10,956 bases of DNA. Origin: Lentisphaerota bacterium (lineage in GTDB: Bacteria; Verrucomicrobiota; Lentisphaeria; Oligosphaerales; Oligosphaeraceae). Under the pieces are notes generated by a model. It worked only from the letters and a program-made list of their open reading frames with translations, did not search any database and was not told the DNA's origin. The translations under genes and the position numbers were made by a program. Positions 1 to 6,280 of this stretch are shown piece after piece (positions within the stretch are counted from its first letter, which is position 1; every line of letters starts with the position of its first letter). Location of the stretch: the NCBI GenBank assembly GCA_012800625.1, contig JAAZIY010000366.1:1-10956 (forward strand), written 5' to 3'.

Positions 1-77
1 CTCTTTGTGTCCTCCCCCTTCGTGTGCCTTAGTGACTCAAAGACTTTTTGGACGCGGTCTACATAGACGCGTTTTTT
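1..77 (+). repeat. Dispersed intergenic repeat, copy A, upstream of the SDR gene
   Basis: This stretch contains CGTGTGCCTTAGTG (21-34), then CTCAAAG, then CTTTTTGGACGCGGTCTA (44-61), then a TAGAC half-site (64-68) that pairs with GTCTA (57-61). The 18-mer at 44-61 matches positions 8006-8023 at 17 of 18 bases. Positions about 22-60 also align almost without gaps to 9312-9349. The copy ends 41 bp before the start codon at 118. Its function is unknown. It could be a mobile or satellite-like intergenic repeat, or a structured leader. The first 20 bases (TTTGTGTCC and a C-rich run) resemble the GTGTC part again. Confidence 0.6.
53..77 (+). terminator. Terminator-like hairpin followed by six Ts
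   Basis: The left arm is CGC, a bulged G, then GTCT (53-60). The right arm is AGACGCG (65-71), with an ACAT loop, and six Ts follow directly (72-77). The stem has seven base pairs with one bulge, which fits a modest rho-independent terminator for transcription entering from upstream. It could instead attenuate transcription into the gene at 118. It overlaps the 3' end of repeat copy A, and the other two copies carry the hairpin but not the T-run. Confidence 0.4.
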
Positions 78-117
78 CGCCTCTCTGCAACACAAACAAA
101 CCTACACAGAGCGCAGC

Positions 118-1056
118 ATGAAACACAAGATACTAATCACTGGCGGAGCTGGCTACCTAGGCTCAATCCTGGTGCCGCACCTGCTCTCGTTAAATTATGC
201 AGTAACGGTGCTGGACAACTTTTTATTCCGCCAAGCCTCATTGCTGGACTGCTGCTCTCATCCCGATTTCGCCGTTATCCGCGGCGACTGCCGCGACCCG
301 GAGCTGATGCGGCGCCTGCTGGCCGGGCACGACAGCATTATCCCGCTGGCAGCCCTGGTCGGCGCTCCCATCTGTCAACAGGATCAATTCGCGGCAAGCA
401 GCACCAACCGTGATGCCATCCTTATGCTTTTGCGCCTGGCCTCGAGACAACAGCAAATCCTGGTGCCCATAACCAACTCCGGCTACGGCATAGGCGAACA
501 CGATAAGCTCTGCACTGAAGAATCCCCGCTGCGCCCATTGTCGCTCTACGGAAGGCTCAAAGTAGAGGCCGAGGAGGCTCTTCTGCAGAGAGATAACTCC
601 GTCAGCCTGCGCCTGGCCACGGTTTTCGGCATCAGCCCGCGCATGCGGCTTGACCTGCTGGTCAATGACTTCGTCTATCGAGCCATCAATGATAGTGCCA
701 TCGTGATTTTTGAGGGCAAGTTCAAACGCAACTTTATCCACGTGCGTGACGTCGCCAGAGCCTTTGCGCATGTCTTGGAAAATTTCCAGGAGATGAAAAA
801 CAATGCTTATAATGTCGGTCTCTCGGAGGCAAACTTATCTAAGCTGGAACTGTGTAAAGTAATTCAACGACATTTGCCGAAATTTGTGTTTTTGGAGTCG
901 GAGATCGGCGAAGACCCTGACAAGCGCGACTACATCGTGTCGAATGAAAAGATTGAACGCAGCGGCTTTCAAGCTAAATACAGCTTGGATCAGGGCATAC
1001 AAGAGCTGATCAAAGGCTATCAAGTCATCCGCAACAATCAATATGGAAATGTCTGA
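118..1056 (+). CDS. NAD(P)-dependent sugar epimerase/dehydratase (extended SDR family)
   Basis: This 312-aa protein is of normal length for an extended short-chain dehydrogenase/reductase acting on nucleotide sugars in the cytoplasm. What is seen: the Rossmann dinucleotide motif GGAGYLG at residues 9-15, an acidic residue D33 after beta-2 (VLDNF), a catalytic-type Ser in TNSGYG (S121), and the YxxxK pair in SLYGRLK (Y144, K148). RNFIHVRDVARAF (204-216) is the usual substrate-domain motif of this family. Which sugar it acts on, and whether it epimerises, dehydrates or reduces, cannot be read from the sequence. The start at 118 places the glycine motif at the expected distance from the N-terminus; no strong ribosome-binding site precedes it. 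Its 3' end overlaps the transketolase N-subunit gene by 14 bp, which argues for co-transcription and a linked role in making one sugar. Confidence 0.9.
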   Translation: MKHKILITGGAGYLGSILVPHLLSLNYAVTVLDNFLFRQASLLDCCSHPDFAVIRGDCRDPELMRRLLAGHDSIIPLAALVGAPICQQDQFAASSTNRDAILMLLRLASRQQQILVPITNSGYGIGEHDKLCTEESPLRPLSLYGRLKVEAEEALLQRDNSVSLRLATVFGISPRMRLDLLVNDFVYRAINDSAIVIFEGKFKRNFIHVRDVARAFAHVLENFQEMKNNAYNVGLSEANLSKLELCKVIQRHLPKFVFLESEIGEDPDKRDYIVSNEKIERSGFQAKYSLDQGIQELIKGYQVIRNNQYGNV

Positions 1057-1876
1057 AGAGCAAATCAATTTTCTGCGTTGCAAGGCGGACTGGGTCTGGC
1101 AACAGACTCTGCTTTTGCACGGCCGTGTCCCCGAGGTGCGCATAGCCTCCTGCCTCTCAGCCTGCGATCTGCTCAGCGTACTGTTTTACGCTGGTTTTTT
1201 GAGTTTGCCCGAGCCTACATACCTCTGTCCTAAGCGCGACCGTTTTATCGCCAGCAAGGGGCATGGCTCCCTGGCTCTGTTTCCCATCCTGGCGGACCTG
1301 GGATTCTTCCCCGTGCAAGAGCTGGAAAACATCGCGCATCCCGAGGCCATACTCTCGGCCATACCCGCAGCCGGTTTTGGCACTTTTGAAACCTTGAACG
1401 GCTCTCTGGGGCATGGTCTAGGGCTTGCCTGCGGCATGGCCTTGGCACTAAGAACCCAAAAGAAAGACGCCAAAGTCATAGTTTTGCACGGCGACGGCGA
1501 GCTTTACGAAGGCGCAGTATGGGAAGCTATTATGCTGGCTGGACAGCTTGAGCTAAGCCGGCTATACCTCATTGTGGACTGCAACGCCAAATCCATGCTG
1601 GGTAAATGTGACGACATCATTAGCTGGCACAATGTCGAGGCGCGCTTCGAAGCCTTTGGCTGGGAATGCCGGCGCTGCCAGGGACACGACGTGGAAAGCT
1701 TGCATGCCGCCTTGCAAAGCATGTTCCAAGCTGACTCAGCAAAACCAAAATTACTCTTGGCGGACACTATCAAGGGACATGGCGTGCCAGAGCTGGAAAA
1801 CAGCGATATCTGCCATGTCCTGGGACTGAGCAAACAAAGAATAGACCAGCTCGTCGAGGGGGGGCGACAAACATGA
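1043..1876 (+). CDS. Transketolase-like enzyme, N-terminal (thiamine-PP-binding) subunit
   Basis: This 277-aa protein covers the pyrophosphate-binding half of transketolase, the usual size when the enzyme is split over two genes. What is seen: SKGHG (71-75), GSLGHGLG (120-127), the thiamine-diphosphate/metal motif GDGELYEG (150-157) closing with Asn181 in VDCN, and TIKGHGV (242-248) with a later His258. These match known cofactor and substrate regions of the family. With its partner it would transfer a two-carbon ketol unit between sugars. An ATG at 1049 is an alternative start, and neither start has a clear ribosome-binding site. It overlaps the SDR gene by 14 bp (8 bp from the alternative start) and the next gene by 4 bp (ATGA), so translation is probably coupled. 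The setting in a glycan locus suggests a specialised sugar pathway rather than the central pentose phosphate enzyme; that is inference. Confidence 0.9.
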   Translation: MEMSEEQINFLRCKADWVWQQTLLLHGRVPEVRIASCLSACDLLSVLFYAGFLSLPEPTYLCPKRDRFIASKGHGSLALFPILADLGFFPVQELENIAHPEAILSAIPAAGFGTFETLNGSLGHGLGLACGMALALRTQKKDAKVIVLHGDGELYEGAVWEAIMLAGQLELSRLYLIVDCNAKSMLGKCDDIISWHNVEARFEAFGWECRRCQGHDVESLHAALQSMFQADSAKPKLLLADTIKGHGVPELENSDICHVLGLSKQRIDQLVEGGRQT

Positions 1877-2829
1877 ATGCAAGCATGCGAGACGCCATCC
1901 TGAATGAGGTCTATAAGGACTTGCAGCAGGATGAAGAGATTTTTTTCCTCAGTGCCGACTTCGGCGCACCGCTCTTGGACCAGTTGCGCCGGGACTTCCC
2001 GCAACGCTTTCTAAATGTAGGCATAGCCGAACAAAACCTGGTCAATGTGGCTGCCGGCTTGGCACTGGAAGGCTTTAGGCTGTTCACCTATGCCATTGCA
2101 CCGTTCTATCTGCGCGCCTTGGAGCAAATACGCAACAACCTCTGCCTGCTGTCGCAGTACCGCAGACTCAATGTGAATATGCTTGCCGTAGGGGCGGGAT
2201 GCAGCTATGATATGGCCGGCCCAACACACCACTGCTTTGAAGACATCTCCGTGTTGCGCAGCCTGCCAGGCATCGAAGTAGTCTCGCCCTCAGATACAGT
2301 CGCCGCCGCGGCAGCATACTGCTTGACAAAAAAAGAAGGCTTGCGCTACTTCAGGCTGGACTCAAAAATAATAGAGCCGCTCTATGTCCAGGAAGACTTC
2401 ATTTGGCCAAAGTCTGGCTGGCACTTGTTGTCGAACCCCAAGGAGCCGGATTGCTGCCTGCTTTCAACCGGCTATATGAGCAGCATGACTGCGCAAATCG
2501 CAAGACTACTGCAAGAGCAAGGCATAGCCGCAAGGCATATAGATATCTTGCAACTCAAATACCTGGACGAGGAACTGCTGAAAAAACAACTGACGCAACT
2601 GCCCCTGTTCTCCTTCGAAGAGGCATATATAGGCAAAGGCGGACTGGACAGCATACTGCACAAGCTGCGTGAACCCGGCCAAAACCTAAAACCCTACGGC
2701 ATCCCAGACCGCTTCGAAACTTCACATGGCAACAGAAGAGAAACACTGAAGGCGTATGGACTGTGCCCGGAAAAAATCGTCGAAGAGATTAGCAAAATAC
2801 TGATAAAGTCAAAATCTGACACAGATTAA
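1873..2829 (+). CDS. Transketolase-like enzyme, C-terminal (pyrimidine-binding) subunit
   Basis: This 318-aa protein supplies the pyrimidine-binding domain and the C-terminal domain of a split transketolase. What is seen: FLNVGIAEQN (46-55), with Glu53 in the place of the glutamate that activates thiamine diphosphate; TYAIAPFYLRALEQIRN (72-88), a core helix of the Pyr domain; and GPTHHCFEDISVLRSLPG (116-133) with paired His119/His120, as in transketolase and DXP synthase relatives. Both subunits keep their key residues, so an active heterodimer or heterotetramer is likely. It starts at ATG 1873 inside an ATGA overlap with the preceding stop, behind a G-rich GAGGGGGG about 10 bases upstream, the best Shine-Dalgarno-like site in this window. 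DXP synthase or a pyruvate-type E1 beta subunit are the alternatives; overall similarity favours transketolase. Confidence 0.9.
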   Translation: MNASMRDAILNEVYKDLQQDEEIFFLSADFGAPLLDQLRRDFPQRFLNVGIAEQNLVNVAAGLALEGFRLFTYAIAPFYLRALEQIRNNLCLLSQYRRLNVNMLAVGAGCSYDMAGPTHHCFEDISVLRSLPGIEVVSPSDTVAAAAAYCLTKKEGLRYFRLDSKIIEPLYVQEDFIWPKSGWHLLSNPKEPDCCLLSTGYMSSMTAQIARLLQEQGIAARHIDILQLKYLDEELLKKQLTQLPLFSFEEAYIGKGGLDSILHKLREPGQNLKPYGIPDRFETSHGNRRETLKAYGLCPEKIVEEISKILIKSKSDTD

Positions 2830-2830
2830 A

Positions 2831-2844
2831 TAGGCGCTAGCCTA
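2831..2844. other. Short perfect stem-loop right after the transketolase C-subunit stop
   Basis: TAGGC, loop GCTA, GCCTA forms a 5-bp stem starting one base after the TAA at 2827-2829. No T-run follows, so it is not a standard intrinsic terminator. The same TAGGC/GCCTA arms recur at 10695-10717 with a 13-nt spacer. It could protect the 3' end of the message or be chance. Confidence 0.25.
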
Positions 2845-2872
2845 AAGCTAAAGCTTGGAAAAACTTGCTCTG

Positions 2873-2891
2873 ACTTCGTGTAACTTCGTGT
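2873..2891 (+). repeat. Tandem ACTTCGTGT repeat, possible remnant of the intergenic repeat
   Basis: ACTTCGTGT occurs twice in ten-base register (2873-2881 and 2883-2891). The CTTCGTGT core also appears in copy A near position 18. The CTTTTTGGACG part and the hairpin found in the other copies are absent here. A 12-bp perfect palindrome (2897-2908, TTCAAGCTTGAA) lies next to it. The 147-bp gap 2830-2976 otherwise holds nothing I can name, and no convincing promoter. Confidence 0.3.
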
Positions 2892-2976
2892 CCAATTTCA
2901 AGCTTGAATTTGCGTGACGTCATTGCCTGGTGGATGGCTGTAAAACAATTACATTCATAGAGTCATCGTTCTGACC

Positions 2977-4440
2977 ATGAGTAAAATTCTCCTTATCAAT
3001 CCAGGAAACCGCAAGCAGGTCTTTCAGTCTCTGGGCAAAGAGGCCGCCGCCATTGAGCCACCCTTTTGGGTGGCTGTGATTGGCGCTTATCTGCGTCAGC
3101 AAGGCCACCAAGTCAAGATTCTCGATGCCAACGCCGAAAACCTCTCACCTCAGGAAAGCGCCGGACTCGCGCTTGAATTCTCCCCTGATTTAAGCGTAAT
3201 TGTGGTTTACGGCTCGCAGCCCTCGGCCTCCACCCAGAATATGCCTTCTGCCGGAGCCATCTGCAAGGAGCTGCGCCATGCCGGGCTAGGCAACATTATG
3301 CTCTCCGGCTTGCATCCCTCCGCTCTGCCTCTGCGGACTATGCAGGAGGAGCAATGCGACTTCGTTGCCCAAGGAGAGGGCATACTAAGCATTGAGGCAC
3401 TGCTGTCTGAACTCGACAGCCAGCAACCTGACTTCAGCAGGGTGCCGGGACTGTGGTGGCGGGAAAACACGCAGATTCGCCATAATCCCCCTGCCCCACT
3501 GATTGAAAACCTGGACTATTACCTGCCTGTCGCCGCCTGGGACTTGTTGCCCATGCAACTGTATAGAGCGCATGACTGGCATTGTTTCGACAACCTGGAG
3601 TTGCGGCAGCACTACGCGGCCATCTATACCAGCCTGGGTTGCCCCTTCAACTGCGAGTTCTGCTGCATCAACGCCCCCTTCGGCAAACCTGGCATACGAT
3701 ACCGCTCCCCCGAACTGGTCTTGCAAGAAATTGACCTGCTGGTGCAACAACACCAACTCCGCAACCTGAAAATCGTCGATGAACTCTTTGTGTTGCATAA
3801 AGAGCACTATTTGCCGATTGTTAAAGGGCTTATTCAAAGGGACTACGGGCTTAATATCTGGGCCTATGCCAGAGTTGACACCATTGACTTTGAACTGCTC
3901 CCTGCCATGAGACAGGCCGGCATCAACTGGTTGGCCTTGGGCATCGAGTCCGCCAACGCCGGCGTGCGTAAAGCCGCGCGAAAAGGTGGCGGCGAGGTAA
4001 ACGTCAGCGAGGTATGCGCTAAAATTCAGGAGGCTGGCATTAATGTCATCGGTAATTTTATCTTTGGCTTGCCCGAAGACAGCTTGGAAACCATGCAAGA
4101 GACCCTGGACCTGGCACTGCAGCTGAACTGTGAATTTGCCAATTTCTACTCAGTCATGGCCTACCCTGGCTCCAAGCTCTATGATTCCGCCTTGGCGAAA
4201 TGCCCTGAACGGCTGCCAGAAACCTGGTCAGGCTATTCGCAACATTCTTTTGACTGCAGGCCTTTGGCAAATGAAAAGCTTAGCGCAGCGCAAATCTTGC
4301 GTTTTCGCGATCAGGCCTTCCAAAGCTACTACAACAATGAAAGCTATCTCGCTCTGGTAGAAAAGAAATTCGGCTCTGAGATACGCAAACACATTGTCGA
4401 CAACGCCAAAACAAGCTTGCCGCGCCAACTCTATTCCTAG
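2977..4440 (+). CDS. Cobalamin-binding-domain radical SAM enzyme
   Basis: This 487-aa protein is of typical length for B12-binding-domain radical SAM enzymes. What is seen: an N-terminal domain (about 1-190) beginning KILLINPGNR and PPFWVAVIGAYLRQQGH (28-44), with a GLHPSALP loop (111-118) as in this domain. The radical SAM cluster motif CPFNCEFC follows, with Cys222, Cys226 and Cys229 to bind a [4Fe-4S] cluster. Downstream are WLALGIESAN (318-327) and NFIFGLPEDS (360-369), standard TIM-barrel strands of the family. I see no DxHxxG motif, so cobalamin, if bound, would lack a protein histidine ligand, as in several family members. Possible reactions include C-methylation or rearrangement of a sugar or lipid; the substrate is not readable. 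The ATG at 2977 has no obvious ribosome-binding site. It follows the transketolase pair by 147 bp and may have its own promoter. Confidence 0.85.
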   Translation: MSKILLINPGNRKQVFQSLGKEAAAIEPPFWVAVIGAYLRQQGHQVKILDANAENLSPQESAGLALEFSPDLSVIVVYGSQPSASTQNMPSAGAICKELRHAGLGNIMLSGLHPSALPLRTMQEEQCDFVAQGEGILSIEALLSELDSQQPDFSRVPGLWWRENTQIRHNPPAPLIENLDYYLPVAAWDLLPMQLYRAHDWHCFDNLELRQHYAAIYTSLGCPFNCEFCCINAPFGKPGIRYRSPELVLQEIDLLVQQHQLRNLKIVDELFVLHKEHYLPIVKGLIQRDYGLNIWAYARVDTIDFELLPAMRQAGINWLALGIESANAGVRKAARKGGGEVNVSEVCAKIQEAGINVIGNFIFGLPEDSLETMQETLDLALQLNCEFANFYSVMAYPGSKLYDSALAKCPERLPETWSGYSQHSFDCRPLANEKLSAAQILRFRDQAFQSYYNNESYLALVEKKFGSEIRKHIVDNAKTSLPRQLYS

Positions 4441-4495
4441 TCACAATGCCCCAAATGTCTGGCACAAACCATCATAAATACGTCAGCGCCATACC

Positions 4496-5521
4496 ATGAC
4501 TTTTTTACGCAAACTCCTGATTTCTGCCTGGCGGCGGTCTATCGAATTTTACCGCCAGCTCAAAGCTTATGTACGTAAGCTCCTGCCCCCTGCATGGCTG
4601 CGGCGTTATGAATATTACCGCTATCCCATACGACGCCCATTGAAACCCTGCCTGGCCGCACGCTATGTCTATCGCGAACAAGAAGGTTCAGACAAAATCA
4701 AGGCGCTGCTGGAAAAGAATAAACCTTGTCTGGTGGCGCGCTTTGGCTGGAATGAAATATACATAGTAATGGAATTCCTGCAAAATTGCCGCAAAAACAA
4801 GCTGGAGTTTAATCCTGATTACCGCCGCATGATGCACGAAGTAGCTGGTTTTTTTCCGGACAGCAACCAGGCTCTGGCACGCTTCGCTAGCGAAAGCCTG
4901 GAAATCGTCAAGCATATAGATATACTTGGCGTGGTGGGGCAGCGCGGCGACGAATACCTGATTAAAAACTACAACCCCAATATCACTCCAGTGGAAATCC
5001 AATGCATGGGCGACCATATCGCTTTCCTGCCCGACCCCTGGACACTGGCTCTGCGGCATAAAAAAGTCCTGGTCATACACCCTTTTGCAGCAAGCATAGA
5101 ACAGCAGTACGCCAAGCGCAAACTGCTTTTTGGCCAAAAGGAAGTATTGCCGGAATTCGAGCTGCTCACTCTGCCCGCCGTGCTCAGCAATGGCGGCGCC
5201 TCAGCCAAACTGCCTTACCAAGACTGGTTTGAAGCTTTGGCGCATATGTGTGAACAAATTGACCAGCTCGATTTTGACATCGCCCTGGTTGGCGCCGGAG
5301 CCTATGGCATGTTCCTGGCTGCGCATTGTAAAAAACTTGGCAAGCAAGCGCTGCATCTGGGCGGCGCACTGCAGCTGCTTTTCGGCATTAAGGGAGAACG
5401 CTGGGAAAAACAATACCCGCCAGAGTTTTCAGCCAGGCTTTTTAATGAACATTGGTGCAAGCCATCGGCCGAGGAAACCCCGCCAGAGGCCGAAAAGGTG
5501 GAAAATGCCTGCTATTGGTAA
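4496..5521 (+). CDS. Conserved hypothetical protein, possible GT-D-fold glycosyltransferase
   Basis: I do not recognise a named gene for this 341-aa protein. What is seen: a basic, aromatic N-terminus (about 1-60) that could associate with the membrane surface but has no clear transmembrane helix. Next come LVARFGWNEI (79-88), VLVIHPFAASIEQQY (191-205), and DIALVGAGAYGMFLAAHCKK (261-280) followed by QALHLGGALQLLFGIKG (284-300). This order recalls GT-D/DUF1792-type glycosyltransferases, which have an RFGDGE-like motif early and a G-rich segment plus a D-x-G-like segment late. Here the early motif reads RFGWNE, so one acidic residue expected of that family is missing. The end, NEHW (317-320) to the final CYW, looks like a conserved family C-terminus. 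Context supports sugar transfer: it sits 55 bp after the radical SAM gene and 7 bp before the nucleotidyltransferase gene. Confidence is high that it is a real gene, low on function. Confidence 0.8.
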   Translation: MTFLRKLLISAWRRSIEFYRQLKAYVRKLLPPAWLRRYEYYRYPIRRPLKPCLAARYVYREQEGSDKIKALLEKNKPCLVARFGWNEIYIVMEFLQNCRKNKLEFNPDYRRMMHEVAGFFPDSNQALARFASESLEIVKHIDILGVVGQRGDEYLIKNYNPNITPVEIQCMGDHIAFLPDPWTLALRHKKVLVIHPFAASIEQQYAKRKLLFGQKEVLPEFELLTLPAVLSNGGASAKLPYQDWFEALAHMCEQIDQLDFDIALVGAGAYGMFLAAHCKKLGKQALHLGGALQLLFGIKGERWEKQYPPEFSARLFNEHWCKPSAEETPPEAEKVENACYW

Positions 5522-5528
5522 AAAAACC

Positions 5529-6242
5529 ATGAGTAACATAGAGGCAATCATATTGGCAGGCGGTCTGGGAACACGCCTGCGCAGCCAGGTGCATGAACGA
5601 CAAAAAGTGGCCGCATTGGTACGCGGCAGACCTTTTATACATTACCTGCTGGAAAAACTGCACTCCGAAGGAATTGACAAAGTGACCCTGGCCCTGGGAC
5701 ACAAGGCAGATTCCGTGCAGGAAAACCTGGTTGAGTTTAACTCCAAGCTGCAACTGAATTACTCGCTGGAAAATAATCCCCTGGGCACCGCCGGAGCACT
5801 GAGGCTAGCGCTGGAAAAAACCAATGCCGACAACTTGCTTATATTAAACGGGGACTCATACCTGGATGAAAACCTGCAAGATTTTATCGCTTGGTGGAAA
5901 GCAGCCGGCTTTGAAGCGGCAATGCTGATTGCCCAAGTGCCAGATGTGTCGCGCTTTGGACAGGTCAAGATCAGCAAGCAAGGCAAAGTGTTGGCTTTTA
6001 CTGAAAAAGGACAAGAGCAAGGCAAAGGCTGGATCAATGCAGGAGTTTATCTGCTTAAGAGAAAACTTATAATGAATTTAACAAAAGGACAAAACTGCTC
6101 TTTGGAAAATGAATTCTTCCCAGACCTGGTGCAAAAAGGCCTGCTTTACGCCAAAACCAGCCAGGCGGCCTTTATCGATATAGGCACAGCAGAAAGCTAT
6201 AAGCAAGCACAAGACTTTTTTGATAACTTCCCGCTGCCTTAG
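5529..6242 (+). CDS. Sugar-1-phosphate nucleotidyltransferase, HddC-like
   Basis: This 237-aa enzyme of the NTP_transferase family would activate a sugar-1-phosphate to an NDP-sugar in the cytoplasm. What is seen: GGLGTRLR (11-18) for nucleotide binding, Lys26 in the usual signature position, LGTAGAL (85-91), NGDSYLD (107-113) with the metal-binding Asp, WINAGVYLL (168-176) and FIDIGT (215-220). Size and motifs best match the D-glycero-D-manno-heptose-1-phosphate guanylyltransferase (HddC) group; glucose-1-phosphate or mannose-1-phosphate transferases are the alternatives. Unusual: the segment normally reading LPKPMAPV is ERQKVAALV here, so the prolines around the Lys are lost. ATG 5529 gives the classic short N-terminus. 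ATG 5505 (eight residues longer, behind AAGGTGG, overlapping the previous stop) is a real alternative and has the better ribosome-binding site. The reading frame stays open much further upstream, but that part is a shadow of the preceding gene. Confidence 0.88.
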   Translation: MSNIEAIILAGGLGTRLRSQVHERQKVAALVRGRPFIHYLLEKLHSEGIDKVTLALGHKADSVQENLVEFNSKLQLNYSLENNPLGTAGALRLALEKTNADNLLILNGDSYLDENLQDFIAWWKAAGFEAAMLIAQVPDVSRFGQVKISKQGKVLAFTEKGQEQGKGWINAGVYLLKRKLIMNLTKGQNCSLENEFFPDLVQKGLLYAKTSQAAFIDIGTAESYKQAQDFFDNFPLP

Positions 6243-6280
6243 ACCATTTCCCAAAAGAGCTTCAATTAAAATCTCAAACT

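Noticed and set aside
238..771. 177-aa minus-strand open frame inside the SDR gene
   Set aside because: It is antisense to a gene with full SDR motifs and shows no recognisable domain; it is a shadow of the coding strand.
3385..4098. 237-aa minus-strand open frame inside the radical SAM gene
   Set aside because: It is antisense to the conserved radical SAM core and has no recognisable motif.
5130..5528. N-terminal extension of the nucleotidyltransferase reading frame upstream of 5505
   Set aside because: It overlaps the well-supported gene ending at 5521 in another frame, and the family's glycine motif is expected near residue 10, which the starts at 5505/5529 satisfy.
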